DNA of 64,000 nt from Neofusicoccum parvum (lineage: Eukaryota > Ascomycota > Dothideomycetes > Botryosphaeriales > Botryosphaeriaceae): assembly GCA_020912385.1 (NCBI GenBank), contig CP087221.1, forward strand, positions 682,001 to 746,000. Direction: 5' to 3'. The position numbers and the translations under genes are program-made. Positions 22,143 to 32,216 of this stretch are shown here, one piece after another. The notes under the pieces were generated by a model. The model had not been told where the DNA came from. It saw only the letters and a program-made list of their open reading frames with translations, and did no database searches. How positions within the stretch are numbered: position 1 is the first letter of the stretch; the number at the start of each line of letters is the position of its first letter.

Positions 22143-22613
22143 ATGCTCTTCTCCAAGCTCTTCTCCGTCTCCGCCGCTCTGGCTGCCACCTTCGTTGGCG
22201 GGTAAGCTACCCCGTCACTTCCAAAAAGACACCCCCGGCTGACCGCTCTGCAGTGTCCTTGCCGACAAGCACCACCAGTGCGACTGCAACAACGTTGGAA
22301 CATACAACTGGCGCATGACGTCGAAGGCCTGCGATCGTTACAACGAGAAGGGCTACGCAGTAAGCACACTCTCCTACCCCTCTTCACCCATCTCAGCCAC
22401 TGACTTTACCAGTCTGGCCTTGTCAAGTACGACGGACCATCAGGCCGCTGCTGGGGCTCTGATGACGCCAACTACATCATGGGCAAGGAGTGGGAGGCTG
22501 CCTGCAGGGAGGTTGGCACCACCGGATTCCCCTGCGCCGACGGTCAGGGCACCTGCTACCAGACGAACTCGGACAGTGTTCGCGGTGCCTGCTATGGCGA
22601 GTCTTGGGACTAA
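22143..22613 (+). CDS. Small secreted 8-cysteine protein, candidate effector
   Basis: Three short exons (22143-22201, 22254-22359, 22413-22613) join in phase to a 121-aa protein; no single exon is long enough to stand out as an ORF. Introns are GTAAGC...CTGCAG (52 nt) and GTAAGC...TACCAG (53 nt, with CACTGAC branch site). The signal peptide is about residues 1-23 (MLFSKLFSVSAALAATFVGG). The mature part has eight cysteines at 29, 31, 46, 68, 86, 96, 103 and 115, consistent with four disulfides. It is rich in Gly, Tyr and Trp. Size, cysteine density and signal peptide fit the small secreted effector class. The family is not recognised. A TATA box and clean splice sites argue for real expression. 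Confidence 0.8.
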
Positions 22614-23398
22614 GCGGTCCAGGATGGAATGTTGTGACGCTTCTTTCTTGTACAAACTTTTTCTTCCTTCTGTGGATATTATACCAATATGATAAGGATT
22701 TTGATGTATCTTTGAGCTTGACTGTCCGGTATTTTGTCTCGATCGTGAACGCATGCGCTTGAGACTTTGTTCCTACACGTGTGGATTGAAATTAGCGATT
22801 GGTTGTGCTTTGTAAGATGTAGCGTGATATGCTTATAAATGCTGCAGGTGCAATGTGCAGCTACTGTGACGAAATGTTTGCAAATCGAGCACTTGCACGA
22901 ATGTCGTTCCATCACACATTGATAGTAGCCAATTAGACCTTTGTAATTTTCCCTTGTAAAGCTTAATGCTATCACGTAACCCTTCCGCAATGTAGATCAG
23001 TCTCACTTCAGTAGACACTTACCAGTCACACCATCTTTACCTGCCCCCTTCCAAGACGCATCCTCCGCAACACCGCGACCCCGCCCGAATAACAAATTAA
23101 CCACCGCAACAACCCTGACCAAGTCCCTCCGGAAGTCGGTGATGTCGTGAAGCGGGTTTGTAACATCCACAGATTTTGGTCCGTCGTTAGTAATACCCGT
23201 CCCGTCCTCGCACAAACCCGGACGAAGCCACGGACCAAGCCACCTCCGCATTCGATCAACGCCCGCAACCCACTGCACCGATAAAAGCAAGCCAATGGCC
23301 AATAATACACAACCGCAAACGCACCCAAAAAGTTCCAGCTCAAACCTCCTTCACCCAGCAAACCCACCCACCAACCTCAAAAACCCCCAAAACAAAAA
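22614..23398. other. Intergenic region
   Basis: AT-rich 3' flank of the Cys-rich gene (22614-23000), followed by the promoter of the oxidoreductase at 23399 with a CAAA-rich leader. No gene seen. Confidence 0.5.
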
Positions 23399-24457
23399 AT
23401 GGTCAAAATCTTCGCCATCGGCGCCACCGGCTACATCGGCAGCACCGCCGTGCACGCCATCGCCTCCTCCTCGCCGACGCACACCTGGACCGTCCTCGTC
23501 CGCAGCGCCGCGCGCGCCGCCGTGCTCCGCGCCACCCTCCCCCCCAGCACGCGCTACGTGGTCGGCGACAACTCCTCCACCGCGCTCATCACCGCCGAGA
23601 GCGCCGCCGCCGACGTCGTGATCAACTGGGCCAGCAGCGACAACGAGCCGCTGGTGCGCGCCGTGGTCGCGGGCATGGAGGCCAAGGCCGCGCCGGGGTA
23701 CCTGATCCACGTGTCCGGCACCGGCCTGCTGGAGTGGGAGGACATGCGCACCGGGACGTACGGTGTTGAGAGCACGAAGGTGTATGATGACTGGGAGGGC
23801 GTGGGCGAGGTGACGAGCTTCCCGGACGAGGCGCTGCATCGCGTGATCGACAAGGTCGTGCTGGAGGCTGGGGCGAGGGGGAAGGTGAGGACGGCGGTGG
23901 TGTGTCCGCCGGCGGTGTACGGGCGCGGCGAGGGGACGGTGGGGGACGAGCATGGGATTGTGCCGTGGACGGTGAAGCCCCTGCTGGAGCGCGGGAAGGG
24001 GTTCGTCGTCGGGGATGGGGGGGCGGTGTGGAATACGGTGCATGTGCAGGACCTGGCGGGCTTGTTCGTGCGGCTGGTCGAGGAGGCGGCGAAGGGGGGT
24101 GGGAGCGCGACGTGGGGCCCGGAAGGGTACTACTTTGCTGAGAACGGGCAAGTGGCCTGGAGGGATGGGATGTCGCGGCTGGTGGATGCGGCGTTCCAGA
24201 AGGGGCTCATCAAGTCGACGGAGGTGGAAAGCCTGGATGAAGAGCAGGCGAAAAAGATCAGCCCGTTCGCGTTGATAATGTGGGGCATGAACTCGCGGTC
24301 CAAGGCGGTGCGGGCAAGGAAGCTACTCGGTTGGCACCCCGTCAAGTCAGACATGATTGAGGATGCGATTCAGAACTGGAGATGGTCTTCAGCTGACGAG
24401 ATCCCAGCGTTCAGTTTCGATCCACCGAAGGAGTTGAAGGGCATTGTGGATGTATGA
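23399..24457 (+). CDS. NAD(P)-binding epimerase/dehydratase-like oxidoreductase
   Basis: A single-exon, 352-aa atypical/extended short-chain dehydrogenase. The N-terminus carries the dinucleotide-binding motif GATGYIG (residues 8-14) after a hydrophobic beta-strand (MVKIFAI). ADVVINWASSDNEPL and YLIHVSGTGLL correspond to the later Rossmann strands. VVCPPAVYGRGEGT is the conserved substrate-side segment of NAD-dependent epimerase/dehydratase and NmrA-like proteins. No canonical YxxxK is obvious. The C-terminus (RKLLGWHPVKSDMIEDAIQNW) matches the usual epimerase end. Substrate is unknown. The ATG at 23399 sits right after an A-rich leader (AAACAAAAAATGG), a good fungal start context. Confidence 0.85.
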   Translation: MVKIFAIGATGYIGSTAVHAIASSSPTHTWTVLVRSAARAAVLRATLPPSTRYVVGDNSSTALITAESAAADVVINWASSDNEPLVRAVVAGMEAKAAPGYLIHVSGTGLLEWEDMRTGTYGVESTKVYDDWEGVGEVTSFPDEALHRVIDKVVLEAGARGKVRTAVVCPPAVYGRGEGTVGDEHGIVPWTVKPLLERGKGFVVGDGGAVWNTVHVQDLAGLFVRLVEEAAKGGGSATWGPEGYYFAENGQVAWRDGMSRLVDAAFQKGLIKSTEVESLDEEQAKKISPFALIMWGMNSRSKAVRARKLLGWHPVKSDMIEDAIQNWRWSSADEIPAFSFDPPKELKGIVDV

Positions 24458-24574
24458 GACTGTTGTTCCAACAAACACTCTTATCAAATTGGGTTAGTGT
24501 CGCGCGCGTTCATGTATTTCTCCTTTCCATAGAGGCGTCAATCCGGACAGTCTTGGTTCTCGTCATGAAACCCT

Positions 24575-25010
24575 TCCGGCAATCCCATCATTCTGGCCGC
24601 CAAGACCGGAGATGCTGCGATGGTAGAGCTTCTACTCCAGTATGGCGCGTCTGAAATTGTTATTTTCAGCTCTAATCACAAGTTCAACTATACTCCGTTG
24701 ATGCTTGCAGTCAAGGGGATCCATATTGAGACCGCCAGAGCGCTCCTAAAAAGAGAGTTCGTAACGTCGGCCAATCATGGATCCAGACATGGCCGGGTCA
24801 TCTCTAACGATACTTGCAAAAAGGGGTACATCGACATGGTCCGGATGCTGGTTGCAATTGAACGGCAATGAGCTCCTTGCCGAAGCGTTCCGCAGCCGCG
24901 AGTTGCTTTCCCCTTTAGAGACCGCGAAAGTGTCCCACTAGACTGGGGTGGTGACAGTACTGAGAGAGCTTGGTGTGACGGAATCTGACGAAGAGGGCGG
25001 TGCTGGTTAG
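24575..25010 (+). pseudogene. Decayed ankyrin-repeat gene fragment
   Basis: Frame 1 (24575-24871) reads PIILAAKTGDAAMVELLLQYGAS, then NYTPLMLAVKGIHIETARALLK and KKGYIDMVRMLVAIE: clear ankyrin repeats with a corrupted stretch between the second and third. It then stops. The next open frame continues with NELLAEAFRSRELLSPLE (about 24862-24941). After another stop, a third reads VVTVLRELGVTESDEEGGAG up to 25010, which looks like the C-terminus of such proteins. At least two disruptions are needed and an in-frame TGA lies just upstream of 24575, so the gene appears broken at both ends. An unrecognised intron could explain one break, but not the loss of the 5' part. Confidence 0.65.
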
Positions 25011-26557
25011 GCGGATGGAACGGACCAGGGCTGAGATGAATATAGAACGCGACATGGTGCTTCCTCCCTATGAACATTTTCAATCAATTTCAAAATCCAT
25101 GTTCGCATTTCTCAGGAATACGCAGACTTGCCTAGAAAGAAAAAATAGGGCAATGCTTACCGGCGATAAGCATTGCCGTGTTCCCGGGAACAAACGAGGG
25201 CGTCGAGGGTGTCGGGAATGTTGCATTGTTCAGGCACACCACCGGGCGCCTTACGCCTTGCACCCACCCCCTCCTTAAGTTGTCCTGGAGGACTTCCCAC
25301 CCTGCACCCGTCATTCATGCATTGTGAAACCATCGGGAACAAGACCCACCGAGATCTCGTAGCCCCGTTCATAAGGCTCCGGGCCGACCGTTACATTGGC
25401 AGTTGCCGAGTGTTTGTCAGGGTCCGATGTTGGCGGAGCCGCAACACCGCCGACCGGTCGACGTCGATAGAAGGTTTGCCCGTGTTTGCCTGTAAATCAA
25501 CCGCGCCCGCCTGGCGATCAGCCGCCTCGAAATTTTTAATGTGCATCCTTTTAGATCCAGCGGTAGCGCCCGCGCGCTGGAGGGAAATCAGGCTGGCAAG
25601 GCCCGTCGATTGCGCGCGCGCTCATCATCGCTATCAGCCGTGAGGGAGAGACGATCAGGCCTCGTCGATTGACGGCCTAGTGTTGGCCTGAGAACGCACG
25701 TTATCCGACTCCACAGAAAATCGACGATCTTTGCAGAAGAAGGTACTAGTCTGGAGCGCACAGACAGTGGCTCTTTCATTCCCAGTCATGGCTGCGGCAC
25801 AAGCGTTAAATATAACAGCGTGGTCCAAGCTATGTTTGCGAGGCCAAAACTCAAGGATTTCGGAGTATCCCGTAGTCGGGACGAGCACGTCGACCCAGCA
25901 GGTGAGGTCTGCCTTGGTTGAACAGCGACCGCAATTTGCGCGATGAATGCAACCCTGCGAAACCCAATCTTGTTGTCGAAGAGCAAAAGACCATTGAGAA
26001 GAGATCTGCACATCGCACAAAGCAGAGATATATACGACGTCCACTTGAGTTAGAGCCCGATTAAAGCAGTAATAAAAAGGAGGGAAAAAGTGATGGAAAG
26101 GAGGAAAGAGTAGACACAGGATGATGTGCTCGTGCAAGAAAGAAGGGAAACCGGGATGAGAGAAAACTGAGTTTATTAACATATAGTTTATCATGCTGCG
26201 AAGCATATCAGCATTGCTTATGGAGAAGGAACCATTTGACATACAAGCATGATTCTTTCTGCCAGCATCGCGGTTCTTGATGGCGTGTTCTCTCCAGGAC
26301 TTTGTCCGTTCGTACTATGTACAGCTGTAGCGCACCTAGCAGCCACATACTGTGAGAACCCCGCAGGAGGGGTTTCCCGTTGAGAGAGATGCCTTCTCGG
26401 CTGCACAAACCCTGACTACAATTTCACCACTCCGTGGCGATGCGATTATATTGGAATGCCATACGCATGTGGGGTGTCGTATGGAGAGAACAAGAGAGTG
26501 GCCAGGGGCTCATCCGGAATGATAGAGCACTTGGTCTGAAACCCATCTGCGGTGATG
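25011..26557. other. Intergenic region with hairpin, no gene recognised
   Basis: About 1.5 kb between the ankyrin relic and the first Zn2Cys6 gene. It contains the inverted repeat at 25149-25177, the palindrome GTTCCCGGGAAC (25180-25191) and a mixed GC-rich/AT-rich composition. A 195-codon minus ORF (26242-25655) has no domain and was not called. Confidence 0.5.
25149..25177. repeat. Perfect 11-bp inverted repeat (hairpin)
   Basis: GGCAATGCTTA (25149-25159) and TAAGCATTGCC (25167-25177) are exact reverse complements around a 7-nt spacer CCGGCGA. A perfect 12-bp palindrome follows at 25180-25191. It could be a mobile-element terminus, a protein-binding palindrome or a chance structure. Confidence 0.6.
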
Positions 26558-27819
26558 TCAAATCGTCCATCCAATCTGCTCAGCTGGCCACCGTATCCAG
26601 GGCTTGTACTCTTCGGGAAGTAAGCGGCAGATTCCTGTCATTATATGGTCTGGCCAGTCCTCCATGAACCAGTAGCTACCAATGCCATGGATCATGACGA
26701 CAAAATACGATAAAATGACAAGGGCCAGCGGCTGATGTTGCTGAAGACAAAGGATAAAATCTTCCTCCAGGCAGTATATCCAGGAGAACACGAACATCGA
26801 CGAGTTCGATTGATCCCCGGCTTTCTTAGCCTCAAGTATTGGGTGAAGAGAACGGACCAGGCGGTCGAAAGCCCCAACGTAAGTTCCAGCGTTGGGCTCG
26901 GTGACAGCCGTGCTGACGAGAAATCGGCGGAAACTCTGTGTATGCTCATTGATCTCCGGGGCTTGGCCATCGCCGAAAGCAACTCGAAGCTTCCGGCCAG
27001 CTGTGCGGAACATGGCTGACAGCTTCCCGGACCAAAGGACGTCGCGTTGCGACTCGATGATGGCGCGCGTTCCTCGATTCAGGATAAGCCACTCAGACAC
27101 GCCTTGGTCGCTGATTATGAGGTAGTCTCCAGGTGTCGGACCTCTTGCGAATGACAAGGAACAGATTAGAACAGCAGAAATATAGAGTGAATCACAATTG
27201 TTGGCGTCGAGGTACGGAAGCATTGCTGTAACCCGCTGGATAGCTGCGTTGTGATATTCTTCTGCGACGTTCCGGAGGTATGCTTGCCGCTCGGGCTGAT
27301 GGCGGGCCAGGTGGAAGGCCGAAGTTGCGAATATCAGTTGAAGAACATAATGGTCGGCGAATCCTATCTGAGGTATGGTCGTTTGCCACATGGCGTGCAT
27401 CATGGGGCCTCCGCCTAGGGTATGGCTGGTTGAGGTGATGTAAGTCTGCAAAAGCTCGAGCTCTATAAGATTCAAGCTGGCGTCTGATAAAATACTGCTT
27501 GTCTGGGAAGCCGGAGATCCAATGGGAAGCGGAGTGACTGCAGAGGGGCTGAGGAGATAGCCGGGGCTCGGGGCGTTCGATGCGATAGGTGGAGATGCAG
27601 CGGCGAAGTCGCAGCGTATGGAGTGCCGGACACAGTTGGTACATGCCGGCTTTTCCTCATCACACTGCACGTCACAGGTCAGGCAGGGTGGCACGTGAAG
27701 CACAAGGGCGGGCATACCTTGATCCTCCGTTTCTTGCAGTTGGCGCAGCCCAGGCGGGATTTGCGATGTGTCCGCCTGGAAGCGGCGGCCTTCCGGGTGG
27801 GTTTTCGTGCGGCATCCAT
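26558..27819 (-). CDS. Zn2Cys6 transcription factor (Upc2/Ecm22-like architecture), paralog 1
   Basis: Exon 1 (27819-27718) encodes 34 aa ending in GCANCKKRRIK. Exon 2 (27664-26558) continues CDEEKPACTNCVRHSIRC, completing the six-cysteine binuclear zinc cluster. The 53-nt intron (27717-27665, GTATGC...GTGCAG) splits the cluster right before the third cysteine. The product is about 402 aa. A Ser/Pro linker follows, then a C-terminal regulatory domain (LNLIELELLQTYITSTS through PWIRWPAEQIGWTI). The N-terminal cluster plus this C-terminal layout is that of fungal Upc2/sterol-uptake-control-like regulators, inferred to act in the nucleus. It is a clear paralog of the product of 30822-32216, which shares the same intron position, RKSRLGCANCK motif and PWIRWP C-terminus. 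Target genes are unknown; the adjacent RTA1 gene is the obvious candidate. Confidence 0.87.
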
Positions 27820-29061
27820 GGCAGTTGCCCGCTGAAGCTTCGCTGGCTGAGAGGCGGACGGTGAAGGCGGATTGACAGCCGACGCACGGCAACGGGTGGA
27901 GGCGAAAGGGATACGGCGGCACCTGAGCGGCGGCGGCTGCGCTAAACCCGACGAGGCCGGCCGGCACCGAGGCCACAGCGCCAGCGCCGCCTGCAGCCAA
28001 GCCTGCACTCGAGGGGGAGCAATAGAATGCAGAGGCAGCACCGCCGTATTGTTGAGCTCGCCGTGCTTGGCAGGCCCGCAAAGCTTGAATCCACACGCTG
28101 GTCTTCAAGGCGGAGCGTCCGTGCAGTCGAGCTGTCCACAGCGGCTGCGAATCTGCAACAACTGCCGCAGATCACACTACATAAGCTTGCGTCCAGTCGT
28201 CGCAGACCTGCCGTCAGTGTGGCTGGCGTCGAGAACGAGCTTACGACGACGGCGAAGGTGTGACGCCGGGCGCAGGCAAAGCTGTGCAGCGCGTAGGGCT
28301 GAAAACGAACACGAACGAATACGGCGGCGCGGTACGCCAGCGTGGTCTGTGCCCGACGATCCCAGATAACAGAGAGGCTGGAACCACAGAACAACACCGC
28401 ACACGTTTTTCTGGTGGCGGAGGCTCGGCTGCTTGGCCTTTTCGTGCCAATTTCTCCGGCGCAATTGTGGGGGTGGCTCAAAAATGGGAGGTGCTCTCCA
28501 GATCTCTGTCTGTTAATAGAATGGCTGGTGCTGGCTGGCACAGCCCTGCGGGAAAGCGGCACGTTGGAATAGGTCAGTAGAGAGGATGTTTGGTGGCTTC
28601 GACTTCTGTCGCCAAGCTTTGCAGAGAAGCATTAAGGTAGAGAGAGGCCATGAGCTTGAACTCACGCCAGAAATTTCAGGCGCTTGCCTCTCTTCGGCCC
28701 AGCCCTTTGTGTCAGTAAAACCACGAGCAGCTTGATATCAACATTGCCCTAGAGTCACTACTACGTACGGTCTATTTTTGTGATCTGGAAGCAATGTCTG
28801 TTTCCAGGGGCAGGATTCCGTTGCTGCCTTAGCGCCCGCATGAATGTAGTCACGTGACGCGTATTCGTCTCGTACTCGTACGTGAGTATTCGCATGGCGC
28901 CAAATTCGAAGGCACCAGCAGTATAAACAAAGATGGGGCTCCTACAAGTGCCATTCTACTGCATCCACAGCTCTCTTCTTCTTCATCAACTTCCACAACC
29001 ACAGTCCCCATACGAACGTCGCCTCCACTTCCGCCTCGAAATTACCGATTGAATCTTCGAA
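27820..29061. other. Divergent promoter region: regulator 1 and RTA1 gene
   Basis: A 1.2-kb spacer between the minus-strand regulator and the plus-strand RTA1 gene; both promoters must lie here. Open frames on either strand have no recognisable motifs. The proximal RTA1 leader is CTTCTTC/CCA-rich (28970-29020). Confidence 0.5.
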
Positions 29062-30068
29062 ATGGCGTGCGACAACGTGGGCTACAAGCTCTATGAGTAC
29101 AAGCCCAGCGTGCCTGCGGCTGTCATCTTCGTCATTGCATTTGCCCTCACGACATCGTTCCATACCTTCCAGTTGATCAAGCACAAAACCTGGTACATGC
29201 TTGCGTTCCTCATCGGAGGTTTTTGTGAGTCGACCCTGCGCAAGGGGTGGAGGATCCACCAGGCTGACAAGTTCTACCCAAACAGTCGAAGTTGTCGGTT
29301 ACATCGGTCGTGCTGCCTCTGCTAGTCAAGATGAGTGCGAGTGGACGGTCGGCCCATATGTCATCCAGAGCGTCTTTCTCCTCGTCGCGCCAGCTCTCTT
29401 CGCAGCCTCAATCTACATGATCCTTGGACGCATCATTCTCCTCACCGACGGCGAGAGCCACTCGATCTTTAAGAAGCGCTGGCTCACAAAGTTCTTCGTG
29501 TTCGGAGACGTATTCTCCTTCCTGATGCAGTCTACTGGTAAGTGATCCCGGATGATAATACAAAGCGCGGCTAGCTGACTCTACTACAGGCGGTGGCCTC
29601 ATGGCCAAGGGCACCGATGACCCCGACTCGATCAAGATGGCGCAGAATATAATCATCGGCGGTCTGATCCTACAGCTCGTCTTCTTTGGCTTCTTCATCA
29701 TCGTCGCGGCCATCTTCCACAAGCGCATGAATGCCGTTCCCACGGTGAAATCCGAACAACCGGAGATTCGCTGGCGCCACTACCTGACCACACTCTACGT
29801 GGTCAGCATCCTCATCATGATCCGTTGCATCTTCCGAGCGATCGAGTACATCCAGGGCCATGACGGATACTTGCTCCAGAACGAGGTTTTCCTCTACATC
29901 TTTGATGCGCTTCTCATGTTCCTCGTTATGGCGTACATGAACTGGCAGCACCCCTCGGAGATCGGGCACCTCCTCCGCGGCGAGAGGCCCTCTGCCAGTG
30001 GCTTCACACTGGAGTCGGTAGACTCCAACAAGGAAGACCGTCTTCATGGTCCCCGTGAGATGGTTTGA
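29062..30068 (+). CDS. RTA1-family 7-TM protein (lipid/sterol stress)
   Basis: Exons 29062-29224, 29286-29537 and 29590-30068 join in phase to about 297 aa. The introns are GTGAGT...AACAG (61 nt) and GTAAGT...CTACAG (52 nt). The first junction restores GGFFEVVGYIGR, a hallmark of the RTA1 family. Seven hydrophobic segments are visible, including VPAAVIFVIAFALTT, WYMLAFLIGGFFEVVGYIG, VIQSVFLLVAPALFAASIY, GGLILQLVFFGFFIIVAAIF and FDALLMFLVMAYMN. RCIFRAIEYIQG is the conserved loop near TM6. Yeast relatives (Rta1, Rsb1, Pug1, Rta2) act at the plasma membrane or ER in resistance to aminocholesterol, sphingoid base release or azole stress. The exact role here is unknown. The gene sits between two paralogous Zn2Cys6 regulators. 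Confidence 0.92.
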
Positions 30069-30821
30069 TCGGATGTGATGATCCGGGGGGAATCAAAACA
30101 GGATAGAGGTTTTTTTTTTCAGTAGACATGACTTGCGAAAGCCCACGATGGCGGTGGCGGGCAACGACTTTGGGTTCTGGGCGCTGGTTTTTGAGCTTGC
30201 TTCTCTTTTTTATTCGTGTGTCGGGCGTTCGTTCATACAAGCGCGCGTGGGCAGCAGCACCCCGGGAAGATGCTGGAATGAGGGGCCACCTTAACGAAAG
30301 GGGATGGAAATTGGCTAGAACGGGATAGATACACCCACAGCAGTCAGAAAGAGTAATTATCAGAGTCCGAACGTTTTGGCCAGCACAGGAAGGCTTCGTG
30401 AGAGCGGATCGTCAGTGCCGTGGACGGCCCCACCTGCGCGGAGCAGCCGAAGAGATGTGCGCGTACGTGTAGATAGACTCAGGCCCAGGCGGCCGCTTGC
30501 AGCAGAGACGCTCGTGGTGGTATCAGACCCGACGCGTTTCAGTCTCGTGTGCGGACCAATCCGGAGAGGTGAAACGCGAAAGTGGTGGCCGCGGGGAAGC
30601 TGCGCCACGGCGTTATCCCGGCGCACCAGGCAAGCGGGCCCGAGCTTCCGCGCCTGCACGCTGCGCCTCCTCGCTCACTGGCTACAAGACCCGTCAACCC
30701 CTCTGCGTCGACCTCGCCCTGAGCGTGCTGCCTCTACACAACCCCCTCTGGACGCAGCCCAATCAATGACCGCTGAGTCTTGACTCACGCACCTCCAGGC
30801 CAGCCCTGGGGCCATGTGACT
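30069..30821. other. Intergenic region between RTA1 gene and regulator 2
   Basis: About 750 bp with a T-rich stretch (30110-30120) just downstream of the RTA1 stop, then GC-rich promoter sequence for regulator 2. No gene seen. Confidence 0.5.
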
Positions 30822-32216
30822 ATGCCCGAGCAGCAGCCGGCGCAGAAGAGCCTTGGGCCCATTGCGTCGCGGCGATCCCACCGCAAATCCCGACTGGGTT
30901 GTGCCAACTGCAAGCGCCGCAGAATCAAGGTGAGTGCTGCCTGCGGGTTGAACAGGTTGGCAAACTCCAGCCTTGCTCTCTTCGCCCACCTCAGTCTCTG
31001 CCACCTATGCTACCGAAACCGAGATCCTGATGAAACCGCGCAGTGCGATGAGAAAAGGCCCGAGTGCACACAGTGTGTCAGACACTCCATCCACTGTGAC
31101 TTTATATCCGCCGCCAGCTCTCAATCGGCAACGTCCAGTCCAGCAGACCATCTAAGCCCTTCAGATGCTCTGCTGGCGGGGGCGAGGACCCCATCGGGCC
31201 CAGGCGGGGTTCCCAGCCCATTCACTGACTTTTCCGCCACTACTCCAAACGAGTTCAACTCTCCTCCGGCCACAGTAGCCCAGCCTGCTGCCGTCTCAAA
31301 CATCTCCGACCTGGAGCTCCTGCACAACTACTCCACCTCAACAGCCTACACCATCACAATCGTGCCCGAAATGCAAACCTTTTATCGGGTCAATGTACCC
31401 CAGATCGGCTTCTCCTATCCCTTCCTTTTGCATGCCCTTATGGCTTTATCCGCGCGCCACCTCGCCCACTTCAGGGAGAATCGCCGGGCCTCATACATTG
31501 CCAAAGCCGACAGCCACTGGGAGGTAGCGTTGCGCACAGCCTCCGCCCTCCTCCCCACTGTCAACAACGAAAACGGACCAGCACTCTACATGTTCGCCGT
31601 CATCTCCTGCTTCTACACGCTCGGCAAAGGCCCCAGGGAGCGCGACTTCCTCATCTTCAGCGACCACGGCCTCGCCGAATGGCTGGTCCTCTTCCGCGGC
31701 GTGCGCGCCATCATGGAGACCTCCAGGGACGCCATCCGCGACGGCGCGCTCTCGCCGCTCTTCACCATCGCGACGGCGCGCCTCCAGCGCTTCCACAACC
31801 ACGACATCGAGGCCGACGAGCACCCGCACATCCAGGAGCTGCGCCAGCTGGCGCTCGAGCTCATGGCCGACAACCCCAACCTGCCCACCTACATCGCCGC
31901 CATCGACGACATCTCGCGCTCCTACGCCGCCGTCTTCGGCCCCGACGGCACCGGCATGGCCGGCTACTCGCAGAACATCTTCATCTGGCTCTACCGCGTC
32001 TCCGACGACTTCGTCCTCTGCCTCCAGCAGAAGCAGCCCATGGCCCTCACCGTCTTCGCCCACTTCGTCGTCCTCATGAACGAGATGGGCTCGCACTGGT
32101 GGATGAAGGGCTGGGTCTACCACCTGCTCTCCGGCATCCACGACGCCCTGGACGAGGGCAGCAGGCCGTGGATCAGGTGGCCCATGGAGAAGCTGGGGTG
32201 GATCCCTGACGTGTGA
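30822..32216 (+). CDS. Zn2Cys6 transcription factor (Upc2/Ecm22-like architecture), paralog 2
   Basis: Exon 1 (30822-30929) encodes 36 aa ending GCANCKRRRIK; exon 2 (31044-32216) starts CDEKRPECTQCVRHSIHC, for about 426 aa. The intron (30930-31043, GTGAGT...GCGCAG) sits at exactly the same codon as in the paralog at 26558-27819. It is 114 nt, a multiple of three with no in-frame stop, so retained transcripts would keep the frame and insert 38 residues into the zinc cluster. After a Ser/Pro linker the C-terminal domain runs from SDLELLHNYSTSTAYT to PWIRWPMEKLGWIPDV. Upstream ATGs in frame are absent; MPEQQPAQK is the first good start. It is probably a regulator of sterol/lipid stress genes; that is inference from family and neighbours. 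Confidence 0.88.
   Translation: MPEQQPAQKSLGPIASRRSHRKSRLGCANCKRRRIKVSAACGLNRLANSSLALFAHLSLCHLCYRNRDPDETAQCDEKRPECTQCVRHSIHCDFISAASSQSATSSPADHLSPSDALLAGARTPSGPGGVPSPFTDFSATTPNEFNSPPATVAQPAAVSNISDLELLHNYSTSTAYTITIVPEMQTFYRVNVPQIGFSYPFLLHALMALSARHLAHFRENRRASYIAKADSHWEVALRTASALLPTVNNENGPALYMFAVISCFYTLGKGPRERDFLIFSDHGLAEWLVLFRGVRAIMETSRDAIRDGALSPLFTIATARLQRFHNHDIEADEHPHIQELRQLALELMADNPNLPTYIAAIDDISRSYAAVFGPDGTGMAGYSQNIFIWLYRVSDDFVLCLQQKQPMALTVFAHFVVLMNEMGSHWWMKGWVYHLLSGIHDALDEGSRPWIRWPMEKLGWIPDV

Noticed and set aside
25655..26242. 195-codon minus-strand ORF
   Set aside because: No recognisable domain; hydrophobic start is not a credible signal peptide and the region is compositionally mixed.
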